The position numbers and the translations under genes were made by a program. A model generated the notes under the pieces. That model was not told the origin of the DNA. It ran no database searches and saw only the letters and a program-made list of their open reading frames with translations. This document shows positions 22,579-31,804 of a stretch of DNA of 32,304 bases, one piece after another (positions within the stretch are counted from its first letter, which is position 1; every line of letters begins with the position of its first letter). The stretch comes from an uncultured Alcanivoracaceae bacterium. Its GTDB lineage: Bacteria; Pseudomonadota; Gammaproteobacteria; Xanthomonadales; Marinicellaceae. The DNA is taken from the NCBI GenBank assembly GCA_913061105.1, contig CAJXVJ010000009.1, positions 1 through 32,304 on the forward strand, read 5' to 3'.

Positions 22579-25500
22579 TTATGAATCTAATAGTTTTTTA
22601 TTGAATTGATAATTACTAAAATTAACTTTATACAGTAAACTGTATAATACTGGTATAAAAATTAAAGTAATAACCGTGCCAAACAATAATCCGACCATAA
22701 TACTGACTGCCATGCCTTCCCACATTTCACCTCCACTTAAATAAAGAGGGATCAATCCCAATACAGTGGTAAATGTGGCTAACAGAATCGGTCGGAAACG
22801 TTGAAGACAAGCCATAACAATGGCATCATTTTGATTCAGCTCACTGCGTTCAATCCCAATTCTATCCAATAAAACAATGGCGTTATTAATGATAATTCCA
22901 AAAAGAGAAATGACTCCTAAAAATGGCATAAAACCAAAAGGTTCTTTAAATACAAGTAAACCAATTACCACGCCAATTAATCCTAATGGGATAGTCAGTA
23001 AAACCATTGTCATGTGTCTAAATGAATTAAATTGAATAATCAACAACAAGACTATGATAAAACCTGATAGTGGTAAGTAACTAATCACAGACCCCATACT
23101 TTCAGCCGATTGTTTGGCGTCTCCACCCAATTCATAAGTATAATTTTCTGGCCAATTTTCTTGCATCTCTTGCTGCAACCAAGGTGTTATTTCTTTAGTA
23201 ACTAATGAAGCATTACCAGCTGCAGTTAATTTGCTTGTCACATTAATTGTCCGTCTTAAATTCAGTCTTTTTATCTTTGAATACTGCCACTGAGGATTAA
23301 TTTCAGCCACTTGTAATAATGGTACACTTCTGCCTGATGATTGAGCATAAATATTTAAAGTTTCTAATGAAGCCAGGCTTTGTTGTTGATTTGAGTCACT
23401 GCGCATCATTATTGGTATGGTTTTATTGTCTTCTCTGTATTCTCCCGTTTTAAAACCATCTAATACTGTTTTCAATGATGTAGCAATGTCTTGACTAGAA
23501 ACACCTGCGGCTTGGGCTCTTGATTGGTCGATATTTATTAAAAACTTTTTACTTTTTGGGCCCCAATCATCTTTGATATTTTTTGTTCCAGGTATTTTTG
23601 ATAATTTGTTTTTAATGGATTCAGATATAAGTGCCAATTCATCAGGATTATCTCCTGATACTTTAATTTCAATTGGGACACCTCCGCCTCCACCAGCTAA
23701 TACGCTGACTTTTATTTCAGCATTGGGGAAATTTTCAAATGTAAATTTGTCAAGTATGGCTACCATATCATTATTGACATTAAAGGAGGATGTATTGATC
23801 AAGAGATGTGCATAACTAGAATCAGCCTCTTCCTGAGAATAACCTAAATCATAAGATTCTGGGCCTTTACCGATATATGAAGACCAGTCTACAATGCCTG
23901 ATTGACGGGTTTCATTAACTTTGAGTTTCTCATGCATAAATGATTCAATTGATGCAACGATGCTTTCAGTAGACTCAACTTTTGTTCCAGCAGGAAGGTT
24001 GACGTCAATGGTAATTAAATTTCTGTCACTGTCGGGAAAAAATAAAAACTGAATATAGCCAAATCCAAATAACGACATCACAAACATGGAAAAAATCAAA
24101 ATCATTACCTTAATTTTATTCACCAATGCTTTTAATATCACTATTCGGTAAAGCTCTTTAAGTTTTAAGATAATTCTATCTATAAGGCTTAATTTGGTTT
24201 TGGATACATCTATTTTCATAAAGAAATAACAAAATAGTGTAATGACAGACAAAGCAATTACCCATGAAGACAACAATGCAATGGTGATGACAACAAAAAT
24301 TGGGCCAACTATGTCTCCCATTGATGTTGGCGACATATAAAATGCTAAAAATGCTGCCGATGTAGTCAGTGTAGAGATGAGTAATGGCATAAACAATTCA
24401 GAAACGGCTGCAATCGCAGCATTTTTTGCCTTAATGCCAGATTCCATCTTAACCATGATTGTTTCAGCCACTACAATGGCATTATCAACTAGCATACCTA
24501 ACGCCATAATCAAGGCGGCCAATGTCACTTGGTTTAACCCTATATCAATAATACCCATTATCATAAGTGTCATAATTGTTACTATCGGAATAAGGCTGGC
24601 AATGATAAGGCCAGTCCTAAAACCTAAGAAAAAGAGCATTACCAGTAATACAATAGAGATGGATTGGATTAAGTTAACCACAAAATTATCAATCTTATTT
24701 TCAATATAAGTATCTAAAGATGACACCCTGGTTAATTCTAAACCAACTGGTAACTTTGACTGCCAATATTTAATTCTCTCATCAACTTTGACACCTAGCT
24801 CGATAACATTGGCCTCTTTTTTTAAGTTGATATGCAATGAAACAGCGGTCCGTCCATTGAATTTAACAATCTGTACTGGCGGATCTATATAGGCTTTTCT
24901 TACGGTTGTGATATCACCCAGCTCAACTAATTGGGTGCCACCATTGCCAACAGGAATTAGCATTTGACTGATGTCTTTAACAGAATTGAAATTTCCTGTT
25001 GGCTCTAAGATGACCCGTTCTTCACCTAAATTAATTTCCCCACCTGAACTCAATATATTTGTCGATGTAATGATGTTCTTTAGCATATTAGACGTTAGGC
25101 CGTATTCATTAAGTTTGGCATTGTCAAATTCAACAAAAACCCGTTCTTCTTGTAATCCACCCAAAGAAACTTTGGCAGCCTCAGGGATTTTAATCAAATC
25201 ATCTCTGATATCATCAGCATAGTCTTTCATCTGTGCATAACTAAACCCATCAGAAGTCAGCCCAACTACAATACCATAAACATCTCCAATGCCATCATCA
25301 TTAAGATCGGGCACCACATTCTGAGGTAAGCCCTTTATGTTATCGATTTTCCTTCTTAATCTATCCCACACAGCTTGTAGGTCTTTACTATCAACTTCAT
25401 CTTTTAAGGCAACAGAAACCACTGATAATCCAGTTCTAGAGGTACTGGTCACATCTTTTAGTTCAGGTAATTCTTGAGCCAATTTTTCGATTTTATCAGT

Positions 25501-25689
25501 AACCAACTGTTCTACTCGCTCAGGGCTTGCTCCTGGAAACTCAGAGACAATCGATGCCACTCGGATTGTGAATGGAGGCATGCTATCCCTAGACAAAGCA
25601 GAATACATAGCCAAACCCATCAAAATAATACTGCCCAGAACAACCAAAGTGATTCTGTTTTTTTCTATGGATATTTTTGCAATATTCAT
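22579..25689 (-). CDS. RND efflux permease (HAE1/TriC-like)
   Basis: The 1036-residue inner-membrane proton-driven exporter has the two-fold RND architecture, with twelve helices and two large periplasmic loops. In helix 4 it reads GMLVDNAIVVAE, so the AcrB Asp407 position is kept but the Asp408 position is Asn. In helix 10 it reads GIIINNAIVLLDRI, so the AcrB Lys940 position is Asn. This altered proton relay is typical of the TriC-like branch rather than AcrB. The protein would assemble with the adaptor and the TolC fusion encoded upstream. Its ATG overlaps the adaptor's TAA by one base (TAATG). Substrates cannot be predicted. Confidence 0.95.
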   Translation of the reverse strand: MNIAKISIEKNRITLVVLGSIILMGLAMYSALSRDSMPPFTIRVASIVSEFPGASPERVEQLVTDKIEKLAQELPELKDVTSTSRTGLSVVSVALKDEVDSKDLQAVWDRLRRKIDNIKGLPQNVVPDLNDDGIGDVYGIVVGLTSDGFSYAQMKDYADDIRDDLIKIPEAAKVSLGGLQEERVFVEFDNAKLNEYGLTSNMLKNIITSTNILSSGGEINLGEERVILEPTGNFNSVKDISQMLIPVGNGGTQLVELGDITTVRKAYIDPPVQIVKFNGRTAVSLHINLKKEANVIELGVKVDERIKYWQSKLPVGLELTRVSSLDTYIENKIDNFVVNLIQSISIVLLVMLFFLGFRTGLIIASLIPIVTIMTLMIMGIIDIGLNQVTLAALIMALGMLVDNAIVVAETIMVKMESGIKAKNAAIAAVSELFMPLLISTLTTSAAFLAFYMSPTSMGDIVGPIFVVITIALLSSWVIALSVITLFCYFFMKIDVSKTKLSLIDRIILKLKELYRIVILKALVNKIKVMILIFSMFVMSLFGFGYIQFLFFPDSDRNLITIDVNLPAGTKVESTESIVASIESFMHEKLKVNETRQSGIVDWSSYIGKGPESYDLGYSQEEADSSYAHLLINTSSFNVNNDMVAILDKFTFENFPNAEIKVSVLAGGGGGVPIEIKVSGDNPDELALISESIKNKLSKIPGTKNIKDDWGPKSKKFLINIDQSRAQAAGVSSQDIATSLKTVLDGFKTGEYREDNKTIPIMMRSDSNQQQSLASLETLNIYAQSSGRSVPLLQVAEINPQWQYSKIKRLNLRRTINVTSKLTAAGNASLVTKEITPWLQQEMQENWPENYTYELGGDAKQSAESMGSVISYLPLSGFIIVLLLIIQFNSFRHMTMVLLTIPLGLIGVVIGLLVFKEPFGFMPFLGVISLFGIIINNAIVLLDRIGIERSELNQNDAIVMACLQRFRPILLATFTTVLGLIPLYLSGGEMWEGMAVSIMVGLLFGTVITLIFIPVLYSLLYKVNFSNYQFNKKLLDS

Positions 25690-26792
25690 TAGTTTGATTC
25701 TTGCTTAATTAAGACTTCTTGGCCGTTCAAAAGGGTCTGCAAGCCAGCTGTTGCAATCAATTGCCCGCTTTTCAATCCTGAAACAACCTCAAATCCTTCC
25801 GAAGTGAGTTTACCGATTTGTATGGTTTGTTTATTTGCAATGGCTGTCTCGCCATTTTGGTTTAATAAAAAGACAAACCTTCCATTTGAATCCTCTCCAA
25901 CTGCAATAGACGGGACAACTAAAAATTTATCATTAGGTTGTGACTCGGAATCTTTAAAATTAAATGTGACATTTGCCGCCATGCCAGATTTAATTTCAGA
26001 ACTTGCATCCTCTACATCAATCGTAATGGGATAGGTAGCAGTATTGATATCCAATGAAGGAGAGACTTCAGTCACAACGCCCTTAAAATCTTTATTATTG
26101 AGAGAAGAAAAAGTCACCTGCACTGGCATGTTTAATTTAACATTGTTTATCACGCTTTCAGGTAATCCCAAACTTATATTCATGTGAGATCCTGAGTTTA
26201 ATGTTGCAATTATTTGACCAGAACTGATATTTTCATTGAGTTCTACATTAACTGCAGAAATCTCTCCATCAGATGGTGCATATAAATAACCATAATTTAT
26301 CTGGTCTTGTTGAATATCAACATTCCTCATTGCAGAGTTATAGTTTTGCTGTGCATTTCTTGCTGCATCTTTAGCGGCTTCTAAATCGCTCAATGACGAC
26401 CCACCTTTTTCATATAAGGCTTTAATTCTATTCAAGTTGAGTTTTGTTGTGTTCATTTTAGATTCTGAACTGTTCTTTGATGAAATTGAGTTTTCATAAT
26501 TTAGCCTGGCTTGAACATTGTCTAATTTAGCCAATAGATCACCCTTGTTAACTTTTTGACCCAATTTAATGTTTAATTCAGATAATACTCCATTGCTTCT
26601 AAAACTTAATTTAACCACTTGGTCGGTTTTTGAAGTTCCGCTAAATACGCGTACTTTATCTCCACCTGAAAATTCGACTTTGTGGTACTTAACAGGTCGT
26701 ACCAATTTTTCTTCAGAGACTTCTTCTTCACCACAAGAAACCAATAAAAAGAGCATTGTGCTTATTATCAAAATTTTTAAAGTTATATTCAT
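25689..26792 (-). CDS. RND periplasmic adaptor (membrane fusion) lipoprotein
   Basis: The 367-residue HlyD/AcrA-family adaptor has a lipoprotein signal with lipobox LLVSC (Cys at about residue 20). The barrel-sandwich halves (KLSFRSNGVLSELNIKLGQKVNKGDLLAKLD, and APSDGEISAVNVELNENISSGQIIATL) are split by a coiled-coil hairpin (ENSISSKNSSESKMNTTKLNLNRIKALYEKGG). A beta-barrel and a membrane-proximal domain (FLVVPSIAVGEDSNGRFVFLL, GLKSGQLIATAGLQTLLNGQEV) follow. It bridges the RND pump and the outer-membrane channel. It is located between the TolC fusion (16-base gap) and the pump (1-base overlap). Confidence 0.94.
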   Translation of the reverse strand: MNITLKILIISTMLFLLVSCGEEEVSEEKLVRPVKYHKVEFSGGDKVRVFSGTSKTDQVVKLSFRSNGVLSELNIKLGQKVNKGDLLAKLDNVQARLNYENSISSKNSSESKMNTTKLNLNRIKALYEKGGSSLSDLEAAKDAARNAQQNYNSAMRNVDIQQDQINYGYLYAPSDGEISAVNVELNENISSGQIIATLNSGSHMNISLGLPESVINNVKLNMPVQVTFSSLNNKDFKGVVTEVSPSLDINTATYPITIDVEDASSEIKSGMAANVTFNFKDSESQPNDKFLVVPSIAVGEDSNGRFVFLLNQNGETAIANKQTIQIGKLTSEGFEVVSGLKSGQLIATAGLQTLLNGQEVLIKQESN

Positions 26793-26808
26793 GTTATCGA
26801 TTTTCCTG

Positions 26809-29148
26809 TCATTGTTTATTCAAAAATGTAAAAAAGTCTTTTCTAAATTGTTCATTCTCTTGTTTTGTATTTAAAAAGAAGTAATATCCAAGTGATCTTT
26901 CAAGCTGAAGTGAAGTAATCAAAAAATTGTATATCGCATTAGATTTTGCCAATTGGGAATTAATGTAATTATTTTGAGCATCAATTAATTGTACAATATT
27001 AACCGCACCATTTGCATAGGATGCTTTGGTTAATTCTAGTGATTCTTTTGCTGTTTGTTCGGATACTTCAGAAAGGTTAATATTTGACATTTCATTTATC
27101 AACCTTAATACTCCAGTCCTAATATTTACATCAATTAACTGTTCTGTATTTTGTTTTGAAATATCTAATTGCTCTTGCTTAATAATCGCAGTTTGCCTGT
27201 TAGTACTAAATTGGTTTTTATTAAATAACGGAACAGAAAATGACAGTGCAACATTATAGTTATCATCTAAAAATGAGCTGCCTGGTGGAGGCTGACTACC
27301 TGTTCCACTGCGGTTAAATGTATTGTTATACTGTCCTTGCAATGAAATTGTTGGCAAATACCTATTGCGTCCATTGAGTTCGATTTCTTTTTCTACTGCT
27401 TGATTGTTATATTTGATGGCTTTTAGTTCTGGGGCATTTAATTTGGCTTTAGCAATCGCAAACTCAATAAAAGGGATTCTCAATTCAGGATCATCTAGCA
27501 GTTCTGTCAATAAATTATAGTTATAGTCTTCAAACACACCTTTATCAAGTTTAACATCTTCAATATCAATTTCCTGATCAGGCGCATTGTTGAGCAATTG
27601 GTTCAAGGAAATATAAGATTGTTCTAATTGATTTGCCGCTTCTACCATGACTTGAGTATTTTGAGCTTTAGCACTTAAAAAACGCAATGAATCAGATTTT
27701 CCTGACTGACCGATTTCATAACTCTGTTGTGCCAGTTTAAGGTTGTCTTTTGTTAATTTTAAGTTGAGTAATTGAATCTGAGCATTAGTTTTCAATATTA
27801 ACACCGTGAAATAAGCGTTTACGGCATCAAAGATTGTATCTAATTGTTGTGCACTAAAATTTTCTTTTTGGGCTTTTATCAAACTTTTTTGTATGGCAAT
27901 TTCTGAATTGGCTGCATTTGAATAGAGGGTTTGATTAACGTTTAAATTCCCTGAGCTAGAAAATTCGGGATTACTGCCATTACTTAACTCGGCTAAATCA
28001 GGATCAATATATGCGCCGGTGACAGAAGCTGAAACTGTTGGTTTATAATTGTTTTTAGCAGATTTTAAATTCTGCTGGCTTAAATCAACATCAAGGCTTG
28101 ATATTTTTAAATTCAAGTTCTTTGACAATACTTGATTGATAACTTCAACTAAGTTCATCTTATCTTGTGAAAGAATATTGTTAAAATCACCAACGAAATC
28201 TGTGTCAGCTATTAAGCTGTATTTAATAGGCACACCTATGGCTTCTGCGGTATTGTAGTTAATTGTTAGTTGAGAAGTATAATCAATAAAAACCGGCATA
28301 TCAGCTAATGGAGTGCCTAATATATAAGAATCAACCGTAAGCGCTATTCTTCTAAAAAACTGTTCAATGTCACCTTCTGCCTTATGGCTAGCCATAATCC
28401 CAGCTTTAACCTGGTTAATGCTATTAAGTGTAAAAGACGGTATTTTCTTTTCGATTAACTTTATAGCCAGACGTTTAACATTATCTTCAGTTAAGAAAAA
28501 ACCACCTGCAAGATAAATCGCATCAATACCATTTAGTGCATTAATTATGTCTTCAACTGTTTCGAAAGGAATAATTTTATAACTTGAATTGATGCCTTTT
28601 ACTGCTTCATCAAGCACATCATTTAAGTTTAAAAACTCAACGATACCTTGATCGACAACGATTCCTACATTTTTAAAATGGGTCAATTGTTTTAATTTGG
28701 CCAAATCCTCTTTATACGATTCTGACTCAATCAAATAAGTAAAATTCTTAATCCCTGAGGTTTTTTTTGTTATATCCAAGTCATTGTAGTCTTGGTTAAT
28801 CGCACCAAATAATATGGTTGGTTTTTTGTGTAGTTTTTGTTTACTAACAACTTCACTGGTAATAACTCCAAATGCAATAACCATATCAATGTCATTATTG
28901 ATCATTTTTTGATATTGTTCAGCAGCCACTTTTATATCAAAATTATTGACATAAAATCCATTTTCTGGGAAATGAATACTGGCATCCTCACCAACGACGG
29001 CTTTTATTTGACTTTTTAACCGCTCCAATAAGACTGATGTCTTGTTTGAATGGTTATCTAACATTATTCCAATGTTATAGGATGATTTTGAATGCACCAA
29101 ACTTAATGGCAATGAAAAAAGAAGAAATATTAGAATTTTTTTATACAT
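26809..29148 (-). CDS. fusion: ABC-type substrate-binding domain + TolC-family outer-membrane channel
   Basis: The 779 residues are much longer than ordinary TolC proteins (about 420-500). After a signal peptide (1-20), residues about 24-317 form a periplasmic binding-protein domain of the PF04392 (ABC_sub_bind) type. It has NIGIMLDNHS, DIDMVIAFGVITSEVV, PTILFGAI, VGIVVDQG, AIYLAGGFFL and the closing LTINYNTAEAIGVPI. Residues about 332-779 form a TolC/OEP channel: two-fold helical repeats with AKNNYKPTVSASVTGAY, YSNAANSEIAIQKS, RNRYLPTISLQGQYN and ALSFSVPLFNKNQ. No ABC permease or ATPase gene accompanies it. The fusion is continuous in one frame. In TolC the N-terminus faces the periplasm, so the binding domain would sit near the pump entrance. 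No ribosome site precedes the ATG. Confidence 0.88.
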   Translation of the reverse strand: MYKKILIFLLFSLPLSLVHSKSSYNIGIMLDNHSNKTSVLLERLKSQIKAVVGEDASIHFPENGFYVNNFDIKVAAEQYQKMINNDIDMVIAFGVITSEVVSKQKLHKKPTILFGAINQDYNDLDITKKTSGIKNFTYLIESESYKEDLAKLKQLTHFKNVGIVVDQGIVEFLNLNDVLDEAVKGINSSYKIIPFETVEDIINALNGIDAIYLAGGFFLTEDNVKRLAIKLIEKKIPSFTLNSINQVKAGIMASHKAEGDIEQFFRRIALTVDSYILGTPLADMPVFIDYTSQLTINYNTAEAIGVPIKYSLIADTDFVGDFNNILSQDKMNLVEVINQVLSKNLNLKISSLDVDLSQQNLKSAKNNYKPTVSASVTGAYIDPDLAELSNGSNPEFSSSGNLNVNQTLYSNAANSEIAIQKSLIKAQKENFSAQQLDTIFDAVNAYFTVLILKTNAQIQLLNLKLTKDNLKLAQQSYEIGQSGKSDSLRFLSAKAQNTQVMVEAANQLEQSYISLNQLLNNAPDQEIDIEDVKLDKGVFEDYNYNLLTELLDDPELRIPFIEFAIAKAKLNAPELKAIKYNNQAVEKEIELNGRNRYLPTISLQGQYNNTFNRSGTGSQPPPGSSFLDDNYNVALSFSVPLFNKNQFSTNRQTAIIKQEQLDISKQNTEQLIDVNIRTGVLRLINEMSNINLSEVSEQTAKESLELTKASYANGAVNIVQLIDAQNNYINSQLAKSNAIYNFLITSLQLERSLGYYFFLNTKQENEQFRKDFFTFLNKQ

Positions 29149-29170
29149 AGTATTATTCTATATTTTGAAT

Positions 29171-29200
29171 AAAAAAAAAGCTTCATTTCTGAAGCTTTTT
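29171..29200 (-). terminator. terminator of ssb
   Basis: AAAAAGCTTCA (29175-29185) pairs with TGAAGCTTTTT (29190-29200) around a 4-base loop. On the minus strand it is followed by nine T residues. It stands between ssb and the efflux operon, only 22 bases before the TolC-fusion ATG. Confidence 0.88.
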
Positions 29201-29225
29201 GTGTGTTATTTCATACTATTCATTA

Positions 29226-29759
29226 TTAGAACGGGATATCATCATCAAAATCATCAAAGGCTGGGGCTTGTTGAGAGGATTGTTGATTGTTTTGCGGTGG
29301 ATTGTTCTGAGCTTGATTATTATTTTGTTGGTATCCGCCTTGATTTTGTTGTTGAGGTGGATTATTTTGACGAGGTGCTGCTGGTGCTTGTCCGCCTCCA
29401 AACTGACCTTGACCTCCGCTTTGACGGGCATCCAACATTTGCATTTCATTGGCAACTACTTCAGTTGTATAACGATCTTGGTTGTTTTGATCTTGCCATT
29501 TACGGGTTTGCAGCTTTCCTTCAATATAGACTTTACTGCCTTTTTTTAAGTATTCACCAGCAATTTCAGCTAATCTCCCAAAAAAAACAATGCGGTGCCA
29601 TTCTGTTTTAACAACATCTTCGCCTGTGTTTTTATCTTTCCAGCTTTCTGAGGTTGCCACTGATATGTTTGTGACGGCTGCTCCTGATGTGGTGTATCTC
29701 ACTTCTGGATCTTGGCCTAGATTTCCGACCAATATGACTTTATTTATACCTCTTGACAT
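29226..29759 (-). CDS. ssb: single-stranded DNA-binding protein SSB
   Basis: The 177-residue protein has an N-terminal OB-fold ([59 protein letters not shown]). A long Gly/Gln/Asn/Pro-rich disordered linker follows. The acidic tip DDFDDDIPF recruits partner proteins of replication and repair. It acts as a tetramer on single-stranded DNA in the cytosol. AGGAG six bases upstream supports the start. A perfect -10 TATAAT lies about 90 bases upstream, with two small hairpins in the predicted leader. It ends at a strong terminator. Confidence 0.97.
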   Translation of the reverse strand: MSRGINKVILVGNLGQDPEVRYTTSGAAVTNISVATSESWKDKNTGEDVVKTEWHRIVFFGRLAEIAGEYLKKGSKVYIEGKLQTRKWQDQNNQDRYTTEVVANEMQMLDARQSGGQGQFGGGQAPAAPRQNNPPQQQNQGGYQQNNNQAQNNPPQNNQQSSQQAPAFDDFDDDIPF

Positions 29760-29786
29760 GTCTGTATCTCCTATATAATTTACAGT

Positions 29787-29832
29787 AACCTTAATTTATA
29801 AGGTTGAATCGATAATTGCTGTTATCAGCAAT
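29787..29832 (-). promoter_or_regulatory. two hairpins in the ssb leader
   Basis: Two perfect inverted repeats lie here: AACCTT/AAGGTT (29787-29805) and ATTGCTG-TTAT-CAGCAAT (29815-29832). Both fall between the putative -10 and the ssb ribosome site and would be transcribed as stem-loops. Neither is followed by a T-run, so they are not terminators. A role in mRNA stability or protein binding is possible. Confidence 0.4.
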
Positions 29833-29847
29833 CGCTTAAGAAATTGA

Positions 29848-29853
29848 ATTATA
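29848..29853 (-). promoter_or_regulatory. -10 element candidate for ssb
   Basis: On the minus strand the sequence GGAGTATAATTC contains a perfect TATAAT, about 90 bases upstream of the ssb ATG. The matching -35 region is T-rich and weak. Confidence 0.4.
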
Positions 29854-29908
29854 CTCCAAAAAAATAAAAAGGAAATAAATTTTTACAATTTTATAATCTA
29901 CTAACTAA

Positions 29909-31684
29909 TCAATCTGACTCAAAGCCACTAACAAAAACAATATCAGCATCAACAAAAACCAGTCTAATAATGGGTGTCTTAAAAAATCCAACATTTTCTA
30001 AATTACGCCAATTATTTTTGCCTCCAAGATCCAACCATGTTGTGCCTTGAGTAAATCGATTGTCGGTCAAAACTATACCAACAGATGGAATAAGCGAATC
30101 ATTGGGATTAGAATCAACTGGAGAATTAACCACAACTACATACGATCCAGACATGAGCGAAATTGGACCTCCTAACATTTGTAGATTTATTGAATAGGTG
30201 TTCTCTCCAACTGGTACAAGAAATGCCTCTGTTGAGGCTATGACATCTAATGGTTTATTTGTATTTGAATCTACAGAATAGACATCGGCTGTAATCTCCA
30301 AATTATCTAAACTGCATGCCAGAGTCATTTCATCACAATTTGAATTTCCCATAAGAAAACTAATACTTTCTACTTTTGCTGTTTGATCAATAACAAAAGT
30401 TTGTCCAATTTGCGCACCATTAACGTCCCCTATGTTTAGACCTTTAGTTGGATTTCCGTCATCTCTTGCCATTTGTTTACCATTTATAAATAACATATGA
30501 TAATCATTGATTACATTGTCACTTGGGTTTTCGTCAATTATTCCATCTAATACAACTTCTAATGATACGGTAAGCAAGCCTCTTGAACCAGGTTGAACGA
30601 TTAAATTTCCTAAGCTGAGAATTGTGTCTTCATCATAATTAAGTGAACCATTGAAAGTAACTGTCCCTTCTTGAATTGATTCTCCATCTAGCTTAACAAT
30701 GACATTGATAGTCAAATTGGATTGCGTGTTAAATCCTTTGTTATAAATACGAAATACTATGTTTTCACTCACATACCCAATTGAGTCAGGTACAAGGGTA
30801 TATTCAGGAAAACTTACACCAGTAATGGCCACATCATTTTGAACATTATTAAAGGGCGGTTCGGTGACTCTGACATTATCGATTTCCAATAAAAAACCAT
30901 TGGTAGTATTGTTCCTAAAACAAACATATATGGATTGGTTGCTGTACCCTGCGGCAAACAAATTAACAAATTCCAAGCTTAATGCATCAGTTGCTACTTC
31001 ACCTGGCAATTTAGAAAACACTGGCGAACTACTGCTACACCCAGCCACATCTTGAGTAGTGGTAGAAATATACACTTCATAGCCATCAGGGAATTCTGCA
31101 GTAAGTGTAGCCTCTAACCAGCTCAATGTATCATCGGTTCCAATAGTTATCTGAGGCGTTATTATCCAATCATTTGATGTTCCAGCTGGCGCATAGTATG
31201 AAATACTTGAAGCAACATAATTTCCTGTTGATACACCACCTATGGTTGATTCAATAATTTTCCAAGCCTCATCAAAAAATGCAAGTTCTGGTACTGGCGT
31301 ATTTCCATCAACATCAAAAACAGCCCAATTAGCTGGCAGAACTTGTCCTTGAAAATCTTCAAAGAAAACAGTGCCTCCCATCATTAGTTGTTCATTATTA
31401 ATGATAACATCATTATTGGGTTTATTTTCATTTTGTAACAATAGATCATCGAAATTAATGCGCTCTAATTTATCATCTATGATTAATTGTTTATTTAGCG
31501 TCTGACCTGATAATTGATTGACATGAATATTGTGTTTGAATTCAACTGAATTATTATTTATGTCTACTAAGTTAATGTTTTCATTAAACTTTATCATTGA
31601 TTTATCATCAACTTCAGTTGTAATTGCGATTGTTGATATCAAGCATCCTAAAACGCATGCAAAATATTTTTTTAGATTTCTCAT
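29909..31684 (-). CDS. secreted choice-of-anchor J-like protein with C-terminal VFVSGFESD tag
   Basis: A signal peptide (MRNLKKYFACVLGCLISTIAIT) is followed by a linker of about 80 residues rich in Asn, Asp and Ile. A cleaved-adhesin/choice-of-anchor-J-like beta-sandwich domain follows (about 105-270: FFEDFQGQVLPANWAVFDVDG, YYAPAGTSNDWIITPQI, SIYVCFRNNTTNGFLLEIDNVRV). A CARDB-like domain is next (VAITGVSFPEYTLVPDS...DENPSDN), then a further beta-rich domain up to the C-terminus. It ends DADIVFVSGFESD, similar to the IFASGFD/LFASGFE ends of other exported proteins here. No protease or sugar-binding catalytic motif is visible, so it is likely an adhesin or surface protein. I chose ATG 31684 over 31690 because AAGAG then lies at a proper distance. 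Confidence 0.75.
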   Translation of the reverse strand: MRNLKKYFACVLGCLISTIAITTEVDDKSMIKFNENINLVDINNNSVEFKHNIHVNQLSGQTLNKQLIIDDKLERINFDDLLLQNENKPNNDVIINNEQLMMGGTVFFEDFQGQVLPANWAVFDVDGNTPVPELAFFDEAWKIIESTIGGVSTGNYVASSISYYAPAGTSNDWIITPQITIGTDDTLSWLEATLTAEFPDGYEVYISTTTQDVAGCSSSSPVFSKLPGEVATDALSLEFVNLFAAGYSNQSIYVCFRNNTTNGFLLEIDNVRVTEPPFNNVQNDVAITGVSFPEYTLVPDSIGYVSENIVFRIYNKGFNTQSNLTINVIVKLDGESIQEGTVTFNGSLNYDEDTILSLGNLIVQPGSRGLLTVSLEVVLDGIIDENPSDNVINDYHMLFINGKQMARDDGNPTKGLNIGDVNGAQIGQTFVIDQTAKVESISFLMGNSNCDEMTLACSLDNLEITADVYSVDSNTNKPLDVIASTEAFLVPVGENTYSINLQMLGGPISLMSGSYVVVVNSPVDSNPNDSLIPSVGIVLTDNRFTQGTTWLDLGGKNNWRNLENVGFFKTPIIRLVFVDADIVFVSGFESD

Positions 31685-31804
31685 ACCCATCTCTTAAATA
31701 CCCCTCTACATAACTATACACCACTCAAGGTTATCTGTACACAGTAAATATTATTAATGGCAATTAGTAATTGTACATTGCTAATTGACTAGCCCATCTA
31801 CTCG

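Noticed and set aside
29165-29611. 148-residue plus-strand ORF opposite ssb
   Set aside because: It is antisense to the Gln/Asn-rich linker of SSB, and codon bias of the real gene opens the opposite frame.
29760-29840. LexA/SOS box in front of ssb
   Set aside because: CTGTTATCAG has only 4 bases between CTG and CAG, whereas the E. coli-type LexA site needs CTG-N10-CAG.
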